Below, one piece after another: positions 16,989 through 26,130 of a stretch of DNA of 64,000 nucleotides. The position numbers and the translations under genes were made by a program. Each line of letters starts with the position of its first letter. Position 1 is the first letter of the stretch. Source of the DNA: Terriglobus sp. RCC_193 (GTDB lineage: Bacteria > Acidobacteriota > Terriglobia > Terriglobales > Acidobacteriaceae); the NCBI RefSeq assembly GCF_041355105.1, contig NZ_JBFUPK010000001.1:496001-560000 (forward strand). The letters run 5' to 3'. The notes under the pieces are model-generated. The model was given only the letters and a program-made list of their open reading frames with translations, searched no databases and was not told the DNA's origin.

Positions 16989-17062
16989 CCTCCTACTGTC
17001 GTAGGAGTCATCAGCTCCAGCGTTGCCGCTGGGCATCAAGGCGAACCCCATCGCCTCCTGGT
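16989..17062 (-). promoter_or_regulatory. Fluoride riboswitch (crcB motif) with Shine-Dalgarno-hiding hairpin
   Basis: Read on the minus strand, GGCGATGGGGTTCGCC forms stem P1 (GGCG/CGCC). It is followed by a CCAGCG-GCAA-CGCTGG hairpin and then GCTGATGACTCCTAC. ACTCC can pair with GGGGT in the P1 loop, reproducing the pseudoknot and the conserved GCTGATG of known fluoride aptamers. The 3' part CTCCTAC (17007-17001) is also perfectly complementary to GTAGGAG (16996-16990), which contains the ribosome-binding site of the antiporter gene. Without fluoride the hairpin should hide the site; with fluoride the CTCC is used in the aptamer and translation is allowed. Confidence 0.88.
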
Positions 17063-17081
17063 TGTGTGCTGCGAGAACGGT

Positions 17082-17158
<77 letters not shown>

Positions 17159-17226
17159 GTTCCTGATACAGGATAACAAACTTAGTGGAGGATGTACGGT
17201 GTTGGCGGTGGAAGAATCTTAATCTT

Positions 17227-19092
17227 CTACAGGTGCATGGCGAGTGCAATGCGGTAGGTGGTAAACGATGCACCATAAGCCAGCACGGTCATGTAGGCGA
17301 ATTGCAGCAGTGGCCACTTCCAGCTATTTGTTTCGCGGCGTACGACGGCGAGCGTTGCTGTGCATTGCATCGCAAGCGCGAAGAAGACCAGCAGCGCGAT
17401 AGCTCCGGAAAGGCCGATCTCGCCACGCAGAGCATCGCCCACGTTGACCTGTCCGTAGAGTGTGGCCAGCGTGCTGACGACACTTTCACGTGCTACGAAT
17501 GCGCCAAGCAGTGAAATACCAACGTTGCGATTCAGACCAAGCGGATGCAGCAGAGGTTGAATGACATCGCCGAGCCGGGCGAGATAGCTTGCGCCCACAT
17601 CGCTGGGTTGGCCATTGTGGAACGGCATATGCGAGAGGAACCAGATGGCGAGGTTCAGCACAAGGATGACCGTACCCACCTGCTTCAGGAAGACCATGCT
17701 GCGGTCGTAGATGGCCAGTGCCACGGTGCGCAGGCGCGGCATACGATAGTTTGGCAGCTCGATGGCGAACATCGATGCCTGGCCCTTGAGTGCGCTGGAA
17801 TGCAGCAGCTTCGCAGTGAACAGTGCTGCGAGAAGACCGACCGCATAGAGCAGCATCAGCGTGACGGCCTGCAGGCCGAGCAGATTGCCCAGAACTTTGC
17901 GCTGCGGAATGAATGCTGCGATAAGCAACGCGTACACCGGCAGGCGAGCGCTGCATGTCATGAACGGCGCGATGAGAATGGTGGCAAGGCGGTCGCGCTT
18001 GGATGGGATAGCGCGCGTTGCCATGATGGCGGGAACGGCGCAGGCATAGGCGCTGAGCAGCGGCAGGAACGAGCGTCCGTTCAGGCCCACGTGGCCCATG
18101 GTGCGGTCTGCAATGACGGCTGCGCGTGCCATGTAACCAGAGTCCTCAAGCAGCGTGATCACAAGGAACATGCAGAGAATTGTGGGCAGAAAACCGAGGA
18201 TGGAGGCGATGCCGTTCCAGATACCATCGACGATGATGGCGCGCAGGATCGCGTCCGGGATATGCGCACCTGCCGCGATGCCAATGTTCCCAAGCCATGT
18301 GCTGAGCCATTGGCCTGCTGGATAGGCGAGGCGAAACATGATCTGAAATGCGGCAGCGATGAAGAAGATGCACATCAGCGGCCCAGCGACCGGATGCAGC
18401 GCCCAGCGATCAAAAGTGCGCGTGAACCTGGAATGATGCGGGCGGCGATATGCGCCGGAACGTGTGAGCGTGTTGCAGTCTGTAGCGCATCCGGGAGCGG
18501 CGTTACCACCGGCCTGCAGCACAGGCAGAATCTGTGCGGCGGCGTGCTCCCCGTTCAGAAAATGCGAGATGGCTTCCATGCCGGTGCCGCGGGACGCACT
18601 GATCAGGGCTGTAGGCGAACCTAATTCGCGTGCCACGGCCAGCGGATCAATGTAGCCGTCGCGTGCCACCAGTTCGTCCGCCATATTGATCAGCACCATG
18701 GTGGGGAGACCGCATGCCAGCACTTCATGGATAAGGCCCAGGTAGCGGTGCAGTGCTGTACCATCGACGACGAGCAGCACCGCATCCAGCTTGGGGACCC
18801 CGGGCTGCGCGCCATGCAGAACATTGACTGCGATCTTCTGATCTTCGCTTTCAGGTGTGAGCGACCACACGCCGGGAAGGTCAATGACTGTCTGTCCGGA
18901 CTTCAATCTGCCGGAGCGATGCTCCACGGTGACGCCGCTGTAGTTGCTGACCTTCTGGCGCAGTCCTGTCAGCCGATTGAACAGTGTGGTCTTACCGACG
19001 TTCGGCGGACCGATGAGACCAATGGTGTGATAGGCCCCCGCGGGTTTGGCCGATGTGGATTTCTCCACTGCGATGACCGTTACGGTGCTCAC
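17227..19092 (-). CDS. feoB: Ferrous iron transporter FeoB
   Basis: 621 residues. The N-terminal G-protein domain has G1 GPPNVGKTT, G3 DLPG, G4 NMAD (the FeoB form of NKxD) and G5 SAS; the C-terminal half has the repeated Gate/FeoB core membrane segments including YMARAAVIADR and AVPAIMATR. It imports Fe(II) across the inner membrane in a GTPase-controlled way. The GTG start overlaps the feoA stop by four bases (GTGA), so translation is coupled. The length is somewhat below the roughly 700-770 residues of many FeoB proteins, without an obviously missing domain. Confidence 0.95.
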   Translation of the reverse strand: MSTVTVIAVEKSTSAKPAGAYHTIGLIGPPNVGKTTLFNRLTGLRQKVSNYSGVTVEHRSGRLKSGQTVIDLPGVWSLTPESEDQKIAVNVLHGAQPGVPKLDAVLLVVDGTALHRYLGLIHEVLACGLPTMVLINMADELVARDGYIDPLAVARELGSPTALISASRGTGMEAISHFLNGEHAAAQILPVLQAGGNAAPGCATDCNTLTRSGAYRRPHHSRFTRTFDRWALHPVAGPLMCIFFIAAAFQIMFRLAYPAGQWLSTWLGNIGIAAGAHIPDAILRAIIVDGIWNGIASILGFLPTILCMFLVITLLEDSGYMARAAVIADRTMGHVGLNGRSFLPLLSAYACAVPAIMATRAIPSKRDRLATILIAPFMTCSARLPVYALLIAAFIPQRKVLGNLLGLQAVTLMLLYAVGLLAALFTAKLLHSSALKGQASMFAIELPNYRMPRLRTVALAIYDRSMVFLKQVGTVILVLNLAIWFLSHMPFHNGQPSDVGASYLARLGDVIQPLLHPLGLNRNVGISLLGAFVARESVVSTLATLYGQVNVGDALRGEIGLSGAIALLVFFALAMQCTATLAVVRRETNSWKWPLLQFAYMTVLAYGASFTTYRIALAMHL

Positions 19093-19319
19093 AGGGCACT
19101 CTCCATGCGGATTTTTACCGTAGAAGCCGTTTCGCCACGGAGCGCAATATCAAAGCCATCCACGCGAACAATGAGGACAGTGCGGCGCGAAAGGGTCCGC
19201 ACGACTTCTACTTCCGCTCCGGCATTCAGCCCCAGGGCGCACAGGTGGCAATAGGCCTCGCCCTGTGCCACACCCAGCACCGTGGCCTTCTCTCCATGCT
19301 TCAACTCTGCCAGGTGCAC
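19089..19319 (-). CDS. feoA: FeoA-family ferrous iron transport accessory protein
   Basis: A 76-residue SH3-like FeoA domain: MHLAELKHGEKATVLGV, then LCALGLNAGAEVEVV and IALRGETASTVKI. It precedes feoB and overlaps it by four bases, as in feoAB operons. FeoA is cytoplasmic and is thought to modulate FeoB. I see no unambiguous Fur or DtxR box in the 125 bases upstream. Confidence 0.93.
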   Translation of the reverse strand: MHLAELKHGEKATVLGVAQGEAYCHLCALGLNAGAEVEVVRTLSRRTVLIVRVDGFDIALRGETASTVKIRMESAL

Positions 19320-19444
19320 TGCGCGGGCCCTTCTTCCAGAAACTTCAGCGGGCGTAATGCACGCTTCTACTATCGTAACGCAATCTACGACAGATTTAGT
19401 CCTTGATTGTGATGAGGTTGTTTCCCGAAAGGACTCTGTTTCTT

Positions 19445-20260
19445 TCAGCGGCCGAAGATGCGCCGCCAGAAGGAGGGCTTCTCGTCGTCATCGTCGTCGC
19501 CAAACTGCTGCTCAAAGACGCCAACTGGTGCGGGTTGTGACGGCCAGGGCTTGCCTTCAAACACCGCAAGGGGATTGGTGATGCAAAGCCGCTGCGCGGT
19601 TTCCGTGCCAAGCCGTTCTGCCACAAGTCGATACGCAGAACTCATGTGCGGTGGACGGCGGTCCAGGTTATGCGCGTCGGTGGCCAGGAAGTGTACCCAG
19701 CGTTTCTCCAGCAGCTCCCATGCAAAGGTTTCCGCAGTGCTGCCGAAGTGGCCCGTGATGGAGCCTGCGGTTACCTGCAGAAGCAGGCCGCTCTTCATCC
19801 ATTCGCGCAGGCGATCGCGCGTGCGTTGCAGTGTGGTGTTGCGTTCTGGATGAGTCAGGATCGGAGTCAGGCCATCTACGCGGAGCTGGTAGAGCAGCTC
19901 ATCGATCCGGTTTGGAATGCCGACATCGGGCAGTTCAACAAGCAGGTATTCCGTTTCATTGATGGTGTAACGGCGCTTGTGAACGTGAGCGTCTTCCGTG
20001 TTTTCCCAGTTCATATGGAAGTCGCAGCCGAGGCCCAGTGTGATCTTTGTGGCGACTTCTGCAGGTAATGCTTCACGCAACTGTTGAAGCAGTTCTGCGT
20101 TGCGCTCGCGGTTGTACTTCCACGTGTCGTCCGCATGTGGCGTGGCGACGATGTGAGTGATGCCATCTTCCACCGCCATGGTAACCATGGCAATGGATTG
20201 CTCAAGGCTCTTCGAGCCGTCGTCCACACCGGGCAATAGATGGTGGTGAATATCAATCAT
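19445..20260 (-). CDS. CpsB/CapC-type PHP-fold tyrosine phosphatase
   Basis: 271 residues. [15 protein letters not shown] is the metal-binding N-terminus of the YwqE/CpsB phosphatases, followed by [14 protein letters not shown] and LATDAHN, the remaining His/Asp ligands. These enzymes remove phosphate from the tyrosine tail of Wzc/CapB-type kinases, so the likely partner is the autokinase at 30153-32417, although the two genes are 10 kb apart. The ATG at 20260 is preferred over the TTG two codons earlier. The gene begins just after the purQ stop and is probably in the same transcript. The acidic GDDDDDE and RRIFGR tail is unusual. Confidence 0.85.
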   Translation of the reverse strand: MIDIHHHLLPGVDDGSKSLEQSIAMVTMAVEDGITHIVATPHADDTWKYNRERNAELLQQLREALPAEVATKITLGLGCDFHMNWENTEDAHVHKRRYTINETEYLLVELPDVGIPNRIDELLYQLRVDGLTPILTHPERNTTLQRTRDRLREWMKSGLLLQVTAGSITGHFGSTAETFAWELLEKRWVHFLATDAHNLDRRPPHMSSAYRLVAERLGTETAQRLCITNPLAVFEGKPWPSQPAPVGVFEQQFGDDDDDEKPSFWRRIFGR

Positions 20261-20267
20261 CGGCAAA

Positions 20268-20963
20268 TCAGGCGGTTTGCAGGCTCGCGATGAGTCCCTG
20301 GAAGAGTTTGAGGCCGTCGGCGGTGCCCAGAAGAGTTTCGCTGGAGCGGTCGGGATGCGGCATCATGCCCAGCACATTGCGGCCTTCGCTGAGTACGCCG
20401 GCGATGTTTTCCAGCGAACCGTTCGGGTTGGCATCGGCAGTGATCTCACCGGCGGTTGTGCTGTAACGGAAAGCGATGCGGTCCTGCTTCTTCAACGTGG
20501 CCAGCGTGTCGGCGTCACAGAAGTAGTTGCCTTCCATGTGCCCAATGGGCATCTGGAGGACTTCGCCGCGCTGCAGCAGGTGCGTGAAGGGCGAGTCGTT
20601 GGTTTCGGTGCGCAGGTTGACCTGCTTGCAGATGTAGCGCAGACCTGCATTACGCATCAGTGCGCCGGGCAGCAGGCCACTCTCGCAGAGAATCTGGAAG
20701 CCGTTGCAGATGCCCATGACGGGGCCGCCCTGCGCGGCAAACTTCTTCACCGAACCCATGATGGGGGCGAAGCGTGCGAGCGCACCCGTGCGCAGATAGT
20801 CGCCATAGGCGAAGCCACCGGGGACGAGGATGGCGTCGCATCCCTGCAGATCCTCGCTGGCATGCCAGAGAAAGGTCACAGGCTGTTGCGCGACGGCATC
20901 GATCACGTTGTAGGTGTCGTGGTCGCAGTTGGATCCGGGGAAGACAAGCACGCCAATCTTCAT
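20268..20963 (-). CDS. purQ: Phosphoribosylformylglycinamidine synthase subunit PurQ
   Basis: 231 residues of a class I glutamine amidotransferase: [16 protein letters not shown], the nucleophile elbow GICNGFQIL with catalytic Cys, and [10 protein letters not shown] carrying the catalytic His and Glu. It supplies ammonia for the FGAR to FGAM step of purine synthesis together with PurS and PurL, which are not in the window. The ATG at 20963 gives the normal PurQ N-terminus; the longer frame upstream adds unrelated basic sequence. Confidence 0.95.
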   Translation of the reverse strand: MKIGVLVFPGSNCDHDTYNVIDAVAQQPVTFLWHASEDLQGCDAILVPGGFAYGDYLRTGALARFAPIMGSVKKFAAQGGPVMGICNGFQILCESGLLPGALMRNAGLRYICKQVNLRTETNDSPFTHLLQRGEVLQMPIGHMEGNYFCDADTLATLKKQDRIAFRYSTTAGEITADANPNGSLENIAGVLSEGRNVLGMMPHPDRSSETLLGTADGLKLFQGLIASLQTA

Positions 20964-21028
20964 GCTTCTAGGGTAACGCAAAGGTTGTGCCTTTCGTTGC
21001 CTTCTGGCTTGATGCGCAATGCATCTCA

Positions 21029-21568
21029 ATGGATGAGGAATACAACGTGGCGGACGAGCAGTATCCCAATCGGCAAACAAATCCTTATGAGTCTTCCGTT
21101 TCGCAACCGTCAGACCATCTGCGTACAGCAGGCACTGCGCTGATGGGATGGTGGCGTGCCACCACGCTCGATGCGCTGTGTGTGGGCCTGATGTGGTTCG
21201 TGGGTTTGTACTTCATCCATGTGCCGTGGGCACCGTTGTGGGCGCTGGTGGCCGCGGTCTGTCAATTTGTGCCGGGCATTGGAACGGCACTTGCCGTATG
21301 CGGACCTGCAATTGCTGCATTCTTCGCGTCCGTGGATACAGACCTGGACAAGCTGTGGTGGACGCTGGGGCTGTATGCGTTTATTGCGATTGTCGATGGC
21401 GTGTTGATACAACCGCTGTTACTGAAGCGCAGCACGCTGGTGCCGTGGTGGGCAGCGATGCTGGGGCCGATCGTTGGTGGCATTCTATTGCCGCCGTGGG
21501 GCGCGTTGCTGGCCCCGCCAGTGCTCGCAGTGATCTATGCGTTTCGGAATGCAAACCGGAGCCATTAA
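21029..21568 (+). CDS. Short AI-2E/PerM-like membrane protein
   Basis: 179 residues from ATG 21029 (a GTG at 20987 is possible). After a polar N-terminus there are about four hydrophobic helices. The block LWALVAAVCQFVPGIGTAL, VDGVLIQPLLLKRS and a glycine/proline-rich final helix resemble the C-terminal half of AI-2E-exporter family proteins, which normally have about 350 residues. It is either a half-length homologue or a distinct small family. Function is unknown. It is divergent from purQ with a 65-base gap. Confidence 0.55.
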   Translation: MDEEYNVADEQYPNRQTNPYESSVSQPSDHLRTAGTALMGWWRATTLDALCVGLMWFVGLYFIHVPWAPLWALVAAVCQFVPGIGTALAVCGPAIAAFFASVDTDLDKLWWTLGLYAFIAIVDGVLIQPLLLKRSTLVPWWAAMLGPIVGGILLPPWGALLAPPVLAVIYAFRNANRSH

Positions 21569-23352
21569 GCGCCGAGGCGATACTTCGATTCTGCTATTCG
21601 GAAGAGTGGACGCCATACCAGGCGATTGATCGTTACCACCATCAGTGCCATCACGATGGTGGCCAGCAACAGCACTGCGAAGTTGCCGGCATCGGTTGCG
21701 GCGCTGATCTGTTCTCCCAGGCCGAAGGCTGTCATCGTCTTACCCTTCAAACGGAAGTATTCCGCGATGATGCTGGCATTCCATGCGCCGCCACTGGCGG
21801 TGATGAGGCCGGTCAACAGGTAAGGAAAGATGCCAGGAAGAATGATGGTCTTCCAGCGCTGCACAGTGCCGAAGCGGAAGAGTCGCGAAACTTCTTTGAG
21901 ATCCGTCGGGATGGCCATTGCGCCTGCGATCACGTTGAACAGCACATACCACTGGGTGCCAAGCAGCATCAGCAGGATGGCCGCTGTGTTCATGCCGCCA
22001 CCACTGCGCAGCAGAAGCAGCAGAATCACAGGAAACAATGCAGTGGCAGGAACACTGGCTGCGATCTGTGCCAATGGTTGTGCGATACGGGCGAGACGTG
22101 GATGCGATCCGATGGCCACACCAACGGGTACGGTCCACAATGTCGCAAGAAACAGGGAAGCGATCACGCGCAAGAGCGTCATACCTGCCCCGCCGAGCAC
22201 GATTCCAAATTCCTTGCGGTCGATGGAATGTAGCAGATGCAGTGCCTGTATTGCGGCATAAGCCACTGCCGCGAAAATCACAATTGCCAGAACGACTTGG
22301 GCGAGTGCAGAAGGCGAGCGCTGATCGTCATCGTCCAGCGTGACATGCGTTGGTCCGCGCTTCGCTTCATGGCGGTACAGCTTATCCAGCATGGGGGAAA
22401 GCGTGACGTGCCGCATCCGCTTCACAAAACGGGATTGTTGCAGAATGGCCAGCAGCGGCGAACGTACATGACGGGCGCTCTCTACTTGCTCAAATTTGAA
22501 CCGATCGCTCCATGCAATGATCGGTCGCCACAAGAGTTGGTCCGTTGCGACGATGATGAGAATCATCGTCGACAGGCCCCATAGGATGGCCGTGGTGTTG
22601 CCTTCACTGGCAGCTGTTTGCAGATAGCTGCCAAGGCCGGGCAGGCGGAAGTCGCGCGGGCCCAGCACAAACATTTCGCAGGCCATCAGAAAGAACCATC
22701 CGCCCGCAACGGAGACCATGCTGTTCCAGATAAGACCGATGGCAGCGAAGGGGAGCTCAAGCTGGAAGAGACGCTGCCAGCGGGAGTAGCCATAAATGGC
22801 GCTGGCTTCCGTTAACTCGCGTGGGAGACTCTTCAACGACGAGTAAAACGAGAACGCCATGTTCCACACCTGGCCGGTGAAGATGAGAATGATAGCGCCC
22901 AGTTCCAGGCCAAGTTGACGCGAAGGAAACAGTGCCACCATGGCCAGCATGACGCCGGGAAGGAAGCTCAATACGGGGATGGATTGCAGGATGTCCAGCA
23001 CCGCGATCATCAGCGCTTCCATCCTGCGGCTGTACGCAGCAACGTAGCCATAACCGATGGCGAACGCCAGGCTCAGCAGGTACGCGAGGAACATGCGCAC
23101 GACGGAATAGAGCGCATACAGCGGCAAGGCTCGTGGTGACAGTGACAATGTGACCTGAGGCTGTGCGTGGCCCAGCCACAGCCGCGCAATCTGCACCACT
23201 CCATAGAACGCCGCAAGACCAATGCTGGCGACGATCAGGTCAAGAAGGAAGGGCCAGCTTCTACGTACTGCCTGTGAACGCGCGAGTGTGCGCGGGATGG
23301 CCATCTCACCCCGCGACCGCAAATTACTGAAGCTGCCAGGCAGCATCCTCAT
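21565..23352 (-). CDS. ABC transporter permease, two NitT/TauT-type domains fused
   Basis: 595 residues containing two permease modules in tandem. The first covers roughly residues 35-290 with the EAA-like loop PRELTEASAIYGYSRWQRL; the second covers about 355-590 with PTDLKEVSRLFRFGTVQRW. A charged linker of about 60 residues with DDDDQRS separates them. Such fused permeases belong to the nitrate/sulfonate/taurine importer class. The start overlaps the stop of the ATPase gene by four bases (ATGA). No substrate-binding protein is encoded nearby, so the substrate is unknown. Confidence 0.88.
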   Translation of the reverse strand: MRMLPGSFSNLRSRGEMAIPRTLARSQAVRRSWPFLLDLIVASIGLAAFYGVVQIARLWLGHAQPQVTLSLSPRALPLYALYSVVRMFLAYLLSLAFAIGYGYVAAYSRRMEALMIAVLDILQSIPVLSFLPGVMLAMVALFPSRQLGLELGAIILIFTGQVWNMAFSFYSSLKSLPRELTEASAIYGYSRWQRLFQLELPFAAIGLIWNSMVSVAGGWFFLMACEMFVLGPRDFRLPGLGSYLQTAASEGNTTAILWGLSTMILIIVATDQLLWRPIIAWSDRFKFEQVESARHVRSPLLAILQQSRFVKRMRHVTLSPMLDKLYRHEAKRGPTHVTLDDDDQRSPSALAQVVLAIVIFAAVAYAAIQALHLLHSIDRKEFGIVLGGAGMTLLRVIASLFLATLWTVPVGVAIGSHPRLARIAQPLAQIAASVPATALFPVILLLLLRSGGGMNTAAILLMLLGTQWYVLFNVIAGAMAIPTDLKEVSRLFRFGTVQRWKTIILPGIFPYLLTGLITASGGAWNASIIAEYFRLKGKTMTAFGLGEQISAATDAGNFAVLLLATIVMALMVVTINRLVWRPLFRIAESKYRLGA

Positions 23353-24683
23353 TCGTGCGTCTCCACGGCAGGCTCAGCAGCGTGTGCCAGGATGAAGCGG
23401 TGGCGCTGCGCGTCAAAGTCAAACAGTTCGGCATAACGGCCCCAGTTGATGGCCGTTTCAAGTTGACGCAGAGTTTCTTCTTCGCTGAATTGTTCGTCCA
23501 GCATGTCGTGGAAGAATTCTTCCGGTACTGATCCGTCGCTCTTGGCTTCCAATGCGCGCATAATCTGGCGCAACAGCAGCACGTGCTCAAGCGCGGCCTC
23601 GCGGAAGATCTCCTTTTGCCGCAGGATTTCTGCGTTTGCGTATTCGGTGCCGTTCGGGGTAAGCGTGGCATCGCCTTCTGTAACAGTTAGGAAACCTAAC
23701 AATGAGGCGGCGTCAACGATGGGCAATAAGTCATCCACTTCGAAAGCAAGATCATCGGCCAGGCGATAGATGTCGGCCTTGCCACCGTGATCCACCATCA
23801 ATTCAAGAAGACCCGCGATGCCGCCGGGACGCGCATGCGGCAACATCTGGTAGCTCATCAAGCGCTGATCGCGAACACGCTTGCCGCCAGCGGTGCGTGG
23901 TAGCTCTGGTGGCTGTGCTTCAGGCTGCGTCAGCACCTTATAGATGTAATCCACTAGTTGCGTAAACGCTGCGGCCTTGCGGTCGCGCGGATGCTGCAGT
24001 GCGACGCGGAAATCTGTGCGTACGTGGCCGGGATTGCGGCCCAGAACGATGATGCGATCCGCAAGAAGCACGGCTTCTTCAATGTTGTGCGTCACGATGA
24101 AGATGGCCTGCGTGGGCATGGTCTTCTTCTGCCATAGCTCCAGCAGCTCCGAACGCAGGTTCTCAGCGGTGAGCACGTCGAGTGCGGAGAAGGGCTCATC
24201 CATAAAGAGCACTTCTGGTTCGACAACCAGCGCACGTGCGAAGCCCACACGCTGGCGCATGCCACCGGAGAGTTCTTTGGGATACGCGTGCTGGAAGCCG
24301 TCGAGGCCTACTGTGTCCAGCATCTTCATGGCGCGTTTGCGGCGCTTTGCGGGTTCCATGCCGCGCGCCTGCAGCGGCGCTTCAACGTTCTCCAACACTG
24401 TGAGCCACGGGAAAAGAGCAAAGCTCTGGAAGACGATGGAGACGTTGATCTCTGTCTGGCCGATCGGTTTTTCATGCCAGTACACCTGGCCACCCGATGG
24501 CACGGAAAGTCCCGTGAGCATGCGCAGCAATGTCGACTTGCCGGAGCCGGAGGGCCCCAGAAGCGCGACGATTTCACCCGGCACAATGGACAGGTCAGTC
24601 GGCGAGATGACCTGAATACGGTTCTCGCTCGGCTGGGCATAATATTTTTCAACGCGTTCGGCGCGAATGATGGCCTGTGGCAT
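23349..24683 (-). CDS. ABC transporter ATPase, NitT/TauT type with AAA-associated C-terminal domain
   Basis: 444 residues. The N-terminal ATPase has Walker A LLGPSGSGKSTLL, the Q-loop VFQSFALFPW, signature LSGGMRQRVGFARAL, Walker B LFMDEPFSALD and the H-loop VTHNIEEA. From about residue 285 a second domain follows (LLELMVDHGGKADIYRLADD ...), matching the winged-helix-like 'AAA-associated' domain found on some nitrate/sulfonate ATPases, probably a sensor or regulatory part. It powers the fused permease encoded immediately downstream. Confidence 0.9.
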   Translation of the reverse strand: MPQAIIRAERVEKYYAQPSENRIQVISPTDLSIVPGEIVALLGPSGSGKSTLLRMLTGLSVPSGGQVYWHEKPIGQTEINVSIVFQSFALFPWLTVLENVEAPLQARGMEPAKRRKRAMKMLDTVGLDGFQHAYPKELSGGMRQRVGFARALVVEPEVLFMDEPFSALDVLTAENLRSELLELWQKKTMPTQAIFIVTHNIEEAVLLADRIIVLGRNPGHVRTDFRVALQHPRDRKAAAFTQLVDYIYKVLTQPEAQPPELPRTAGGKRVRDQRLMSYQMLPHARPGGIAGLLELMVDHGGKADIYRLADDLAFEVDDLLPIVDAASLLGFLTVTEGDATLTPNGTEYANAEILRQKEIFREAALEHVLLLRQIMRALEAKSDGSVPEEFFHDMLDEQFSEEETLRQLETAINWGRYAELFDFDAQRHRFILAHAAEPAVETHE

Positions 24684-24861
24684 TGGGCGTCTCCATTGGC
24701 AGTGGAGCCGGATCAGTGACCGGACCCTGAAAGTTTTTTGGTGGCAGCACGGCCGGGCGAAGTTGGCCGCAGGGCGTCCTCTGAGGGTATCATCCTCCGG
24801 TGAAACAACAACTTCCAGAAACTTGCCTTATGCCACCGGGTCAAGTAGAACTGTGATTAAT

Positions 24862-25230
24862 ATGACAACCCCCAGCAAACCGAAGGTACTGGTTGCCGAC
24901 GACGAACAGGTGATTGCCAACACTCTCGCAATCATCCTCAATCAGGCAGGCTTTGAGGCCAAGGCCGTGTACTCCGGCGAATCTGCCGTGGAAATCATTG
25001 ATCAGTTTCAACCCAACATGCTGATTTCAGATGTGATCATGACCGGCATGACGGGTATTGAAGCTGCCATCAAAATCCGGGAAAAACTGCCCACCTGCAA
25101 GATACTGTTGTTCAGCGGACAGGCCGCCACGGCTGACCTGCTGGAGAAGGCGCGTGCACAGGGGCATGAGTTTGAGATTCTGGCCAAGCCAGTGCACCCG
25201 ACGGACCTGCTGGCCAAGCTCCGCAGCTAA
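24862..25230 (+). CDS. Stand-alone CheY-like receiver protein
   Basis: 122 residues forming only a response-regulator receiver domain: acidic pocket VADDE, phosphoacceptor Asp in LISDVIMTG, switch residue in LLFSGQA and conserved Lys in ILAKPV. There is no output domain, so it must act by protein contact or in a phosphorelay. No histidine kinase is adjacent. The ATG at 24862 fits the domain start. A hairpin terminator follows the stop. Confidence 0.9.
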   Translation: MTTPSKPKVLVADDEQVIANTLAIILNQAGFEAKAVYSGESAVEIIDQFQPNMLISDVIMTGMTGIEAAIKIREKLPTCKILLFSGQAATADLLEKARAQGHEFEILAKPVHPTDLLAKLRS

Positions 25231-25263
25231 TTGCCCTCTGAAACGACGTTTTACGTCAGACAT

Positions 25264-25301
25264 GCAGAAAGGTCTCCTTCCTCAGGAGACCTTCTGCTTT
25301 T
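25264..25301 (+). terminator. Rho-independent terminator of the receiver gene
   Basis: AAGGTCTCC and GGAGACCTT form a perfect 9-base stem, extended by GCAGA/CTGC with one bulge, and CTTTT follows. It lies 33 bases after the receiver stop and also faces the convergent glycosyltransferase gene. Confidence 0.85.
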
Positions 25302-25311
25302 GCGAAATGTT

Positions 25312-26130
25312 TTACTGCCGATTCTGTTTCAGCTCCCGTGTTTTTAGCACGATGAAATATTCATAAATCGATTGAAGCAGAGCGTAGGTCAGGCCTGCGC
25401 TGCCATCGAGAAAGCCTCGCTTGGCGAAATAGATCAATAGAAATTTCAGAACGGGGCGTCCGGGTAGCCGGTAGAACAACTGTTTCTGCTGCTTTCTTCG
25501 CGTTTGAAAGTCCGAAGCGAAGAACGCGTCGCGCAGGCGAAAGGGCGGAGCGCCTGCCTGATTCAGTAGCAGTTGTTGCGCTTCGCGTGTGCTGTAGTCG
25601 TTATGCCGCTGGATCCAGAAGGTAATGCCTTTGCTGAAAGGGAAATGGTCCAGATAGCCTGCGATGCGTCCTGTCGTTCCATCGACTACGGAGACGGGAT
25701 TGACCAGCCGCTCGTAACGCATTCGGGAAGGCTGAAAGAGACGGGTGTACCAGGCGGAAAGCTGGACGTGTTTCAACCATGTTCCGTTCAGGAAATCGCG
25801 TCGTTCTACTTCAAAGGCAACGTGTCCGTTCTGTGCTGTTATTGCGTGATGGATGGCGGTGCGAAGCCCCTCGGTCATCCGTTCATCCGCGTCGATGTAA
25901 AACACCCACGGATGTTTGAATGGGATGTTTTCCATGGCCCAGTTCTGATGAGAGGCCCAGTTATCGAACTTGCGCTGCACTACCTTTGCACCGGACGCCT
26001 CTGCGATGGCTGTGGTTCGGTCGGTGGAGAAAGAGTCGAGTACCCAGACATCATCGGACCATGCTATGGATTCAAGGCATCCTGGAAGATCGCGCTCTTC
26101 ATTCAGAGTGAGAACCATAACGGAGATCAT
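25312..26130 (-). CDS. Family 2 glycosyltransferase (WaaE/KdtX-like)
   Basis: 272 residues. MISVMVLTLNEERDLPGCLE begins the GT-A fold, with DSFSTDRT and the metal-binding DADER typical of the WaaE/KdtX branch that adds sugars to lipopolysaccharide cores or polysaccharide units. The ATG at 26130 overlaps the acetyltransferase stop by four bases. It is the last gene of the minus-strand polysaccharide operon; acceptor and donor are not predictable. Confidence 0.85.
   Translation of the reverse strand: MISVMVLTLNEERDLPGCLESIAWSDDVWVLDSFSTDRTTAIAEASGAKVVQRKFDNWASHQNWAMENIPFKHPWVFYIDADERMTEGLRTAIHHAITAQNGHVAFEVERRDFLNGTWLKHVQLSAWYTRLFQPSRMRYERLVNPVSVVDGTTGRIAGYLDHFPFSKGITFWIQRHNDYSTREAQQLLLNQAGAPPFRLRDAFFASDFQTRRKQQKQLFYRLPGRPVLKFLLIYFAKRGFLDGSAGLTYALLQSIYEYFIVLKTRELKQNRQ

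Noticed and set aside
16985-17011. ATG at 17011 as start of the CLC-F antiporter
   Set aside because: It lies within the conserved GCTGATG of the fluoride aptamer, ahead of the ribosome-binding site; the TTG at 16984 fits better.
17545-18624. 359-residue plus-strand frame over feoB
   Set aside because: Antisense shadow of well-conserved FeoB sequence; His/Gln/Asp-rich composition without domain features.
20277-21143. 288-residue plus-strand frame across purQ
   Set aside because: Antisense to the PurQ catalytic motifs and overlaps the next real gene; no recognisable domain.
21148-22233. 361-residue plus-strand frame over the AI-2E-like gene and the ABC permease
   Set aside because: Overlaps two better-supported genes in other frames and has a Cys/His-rich, unlikely composition.
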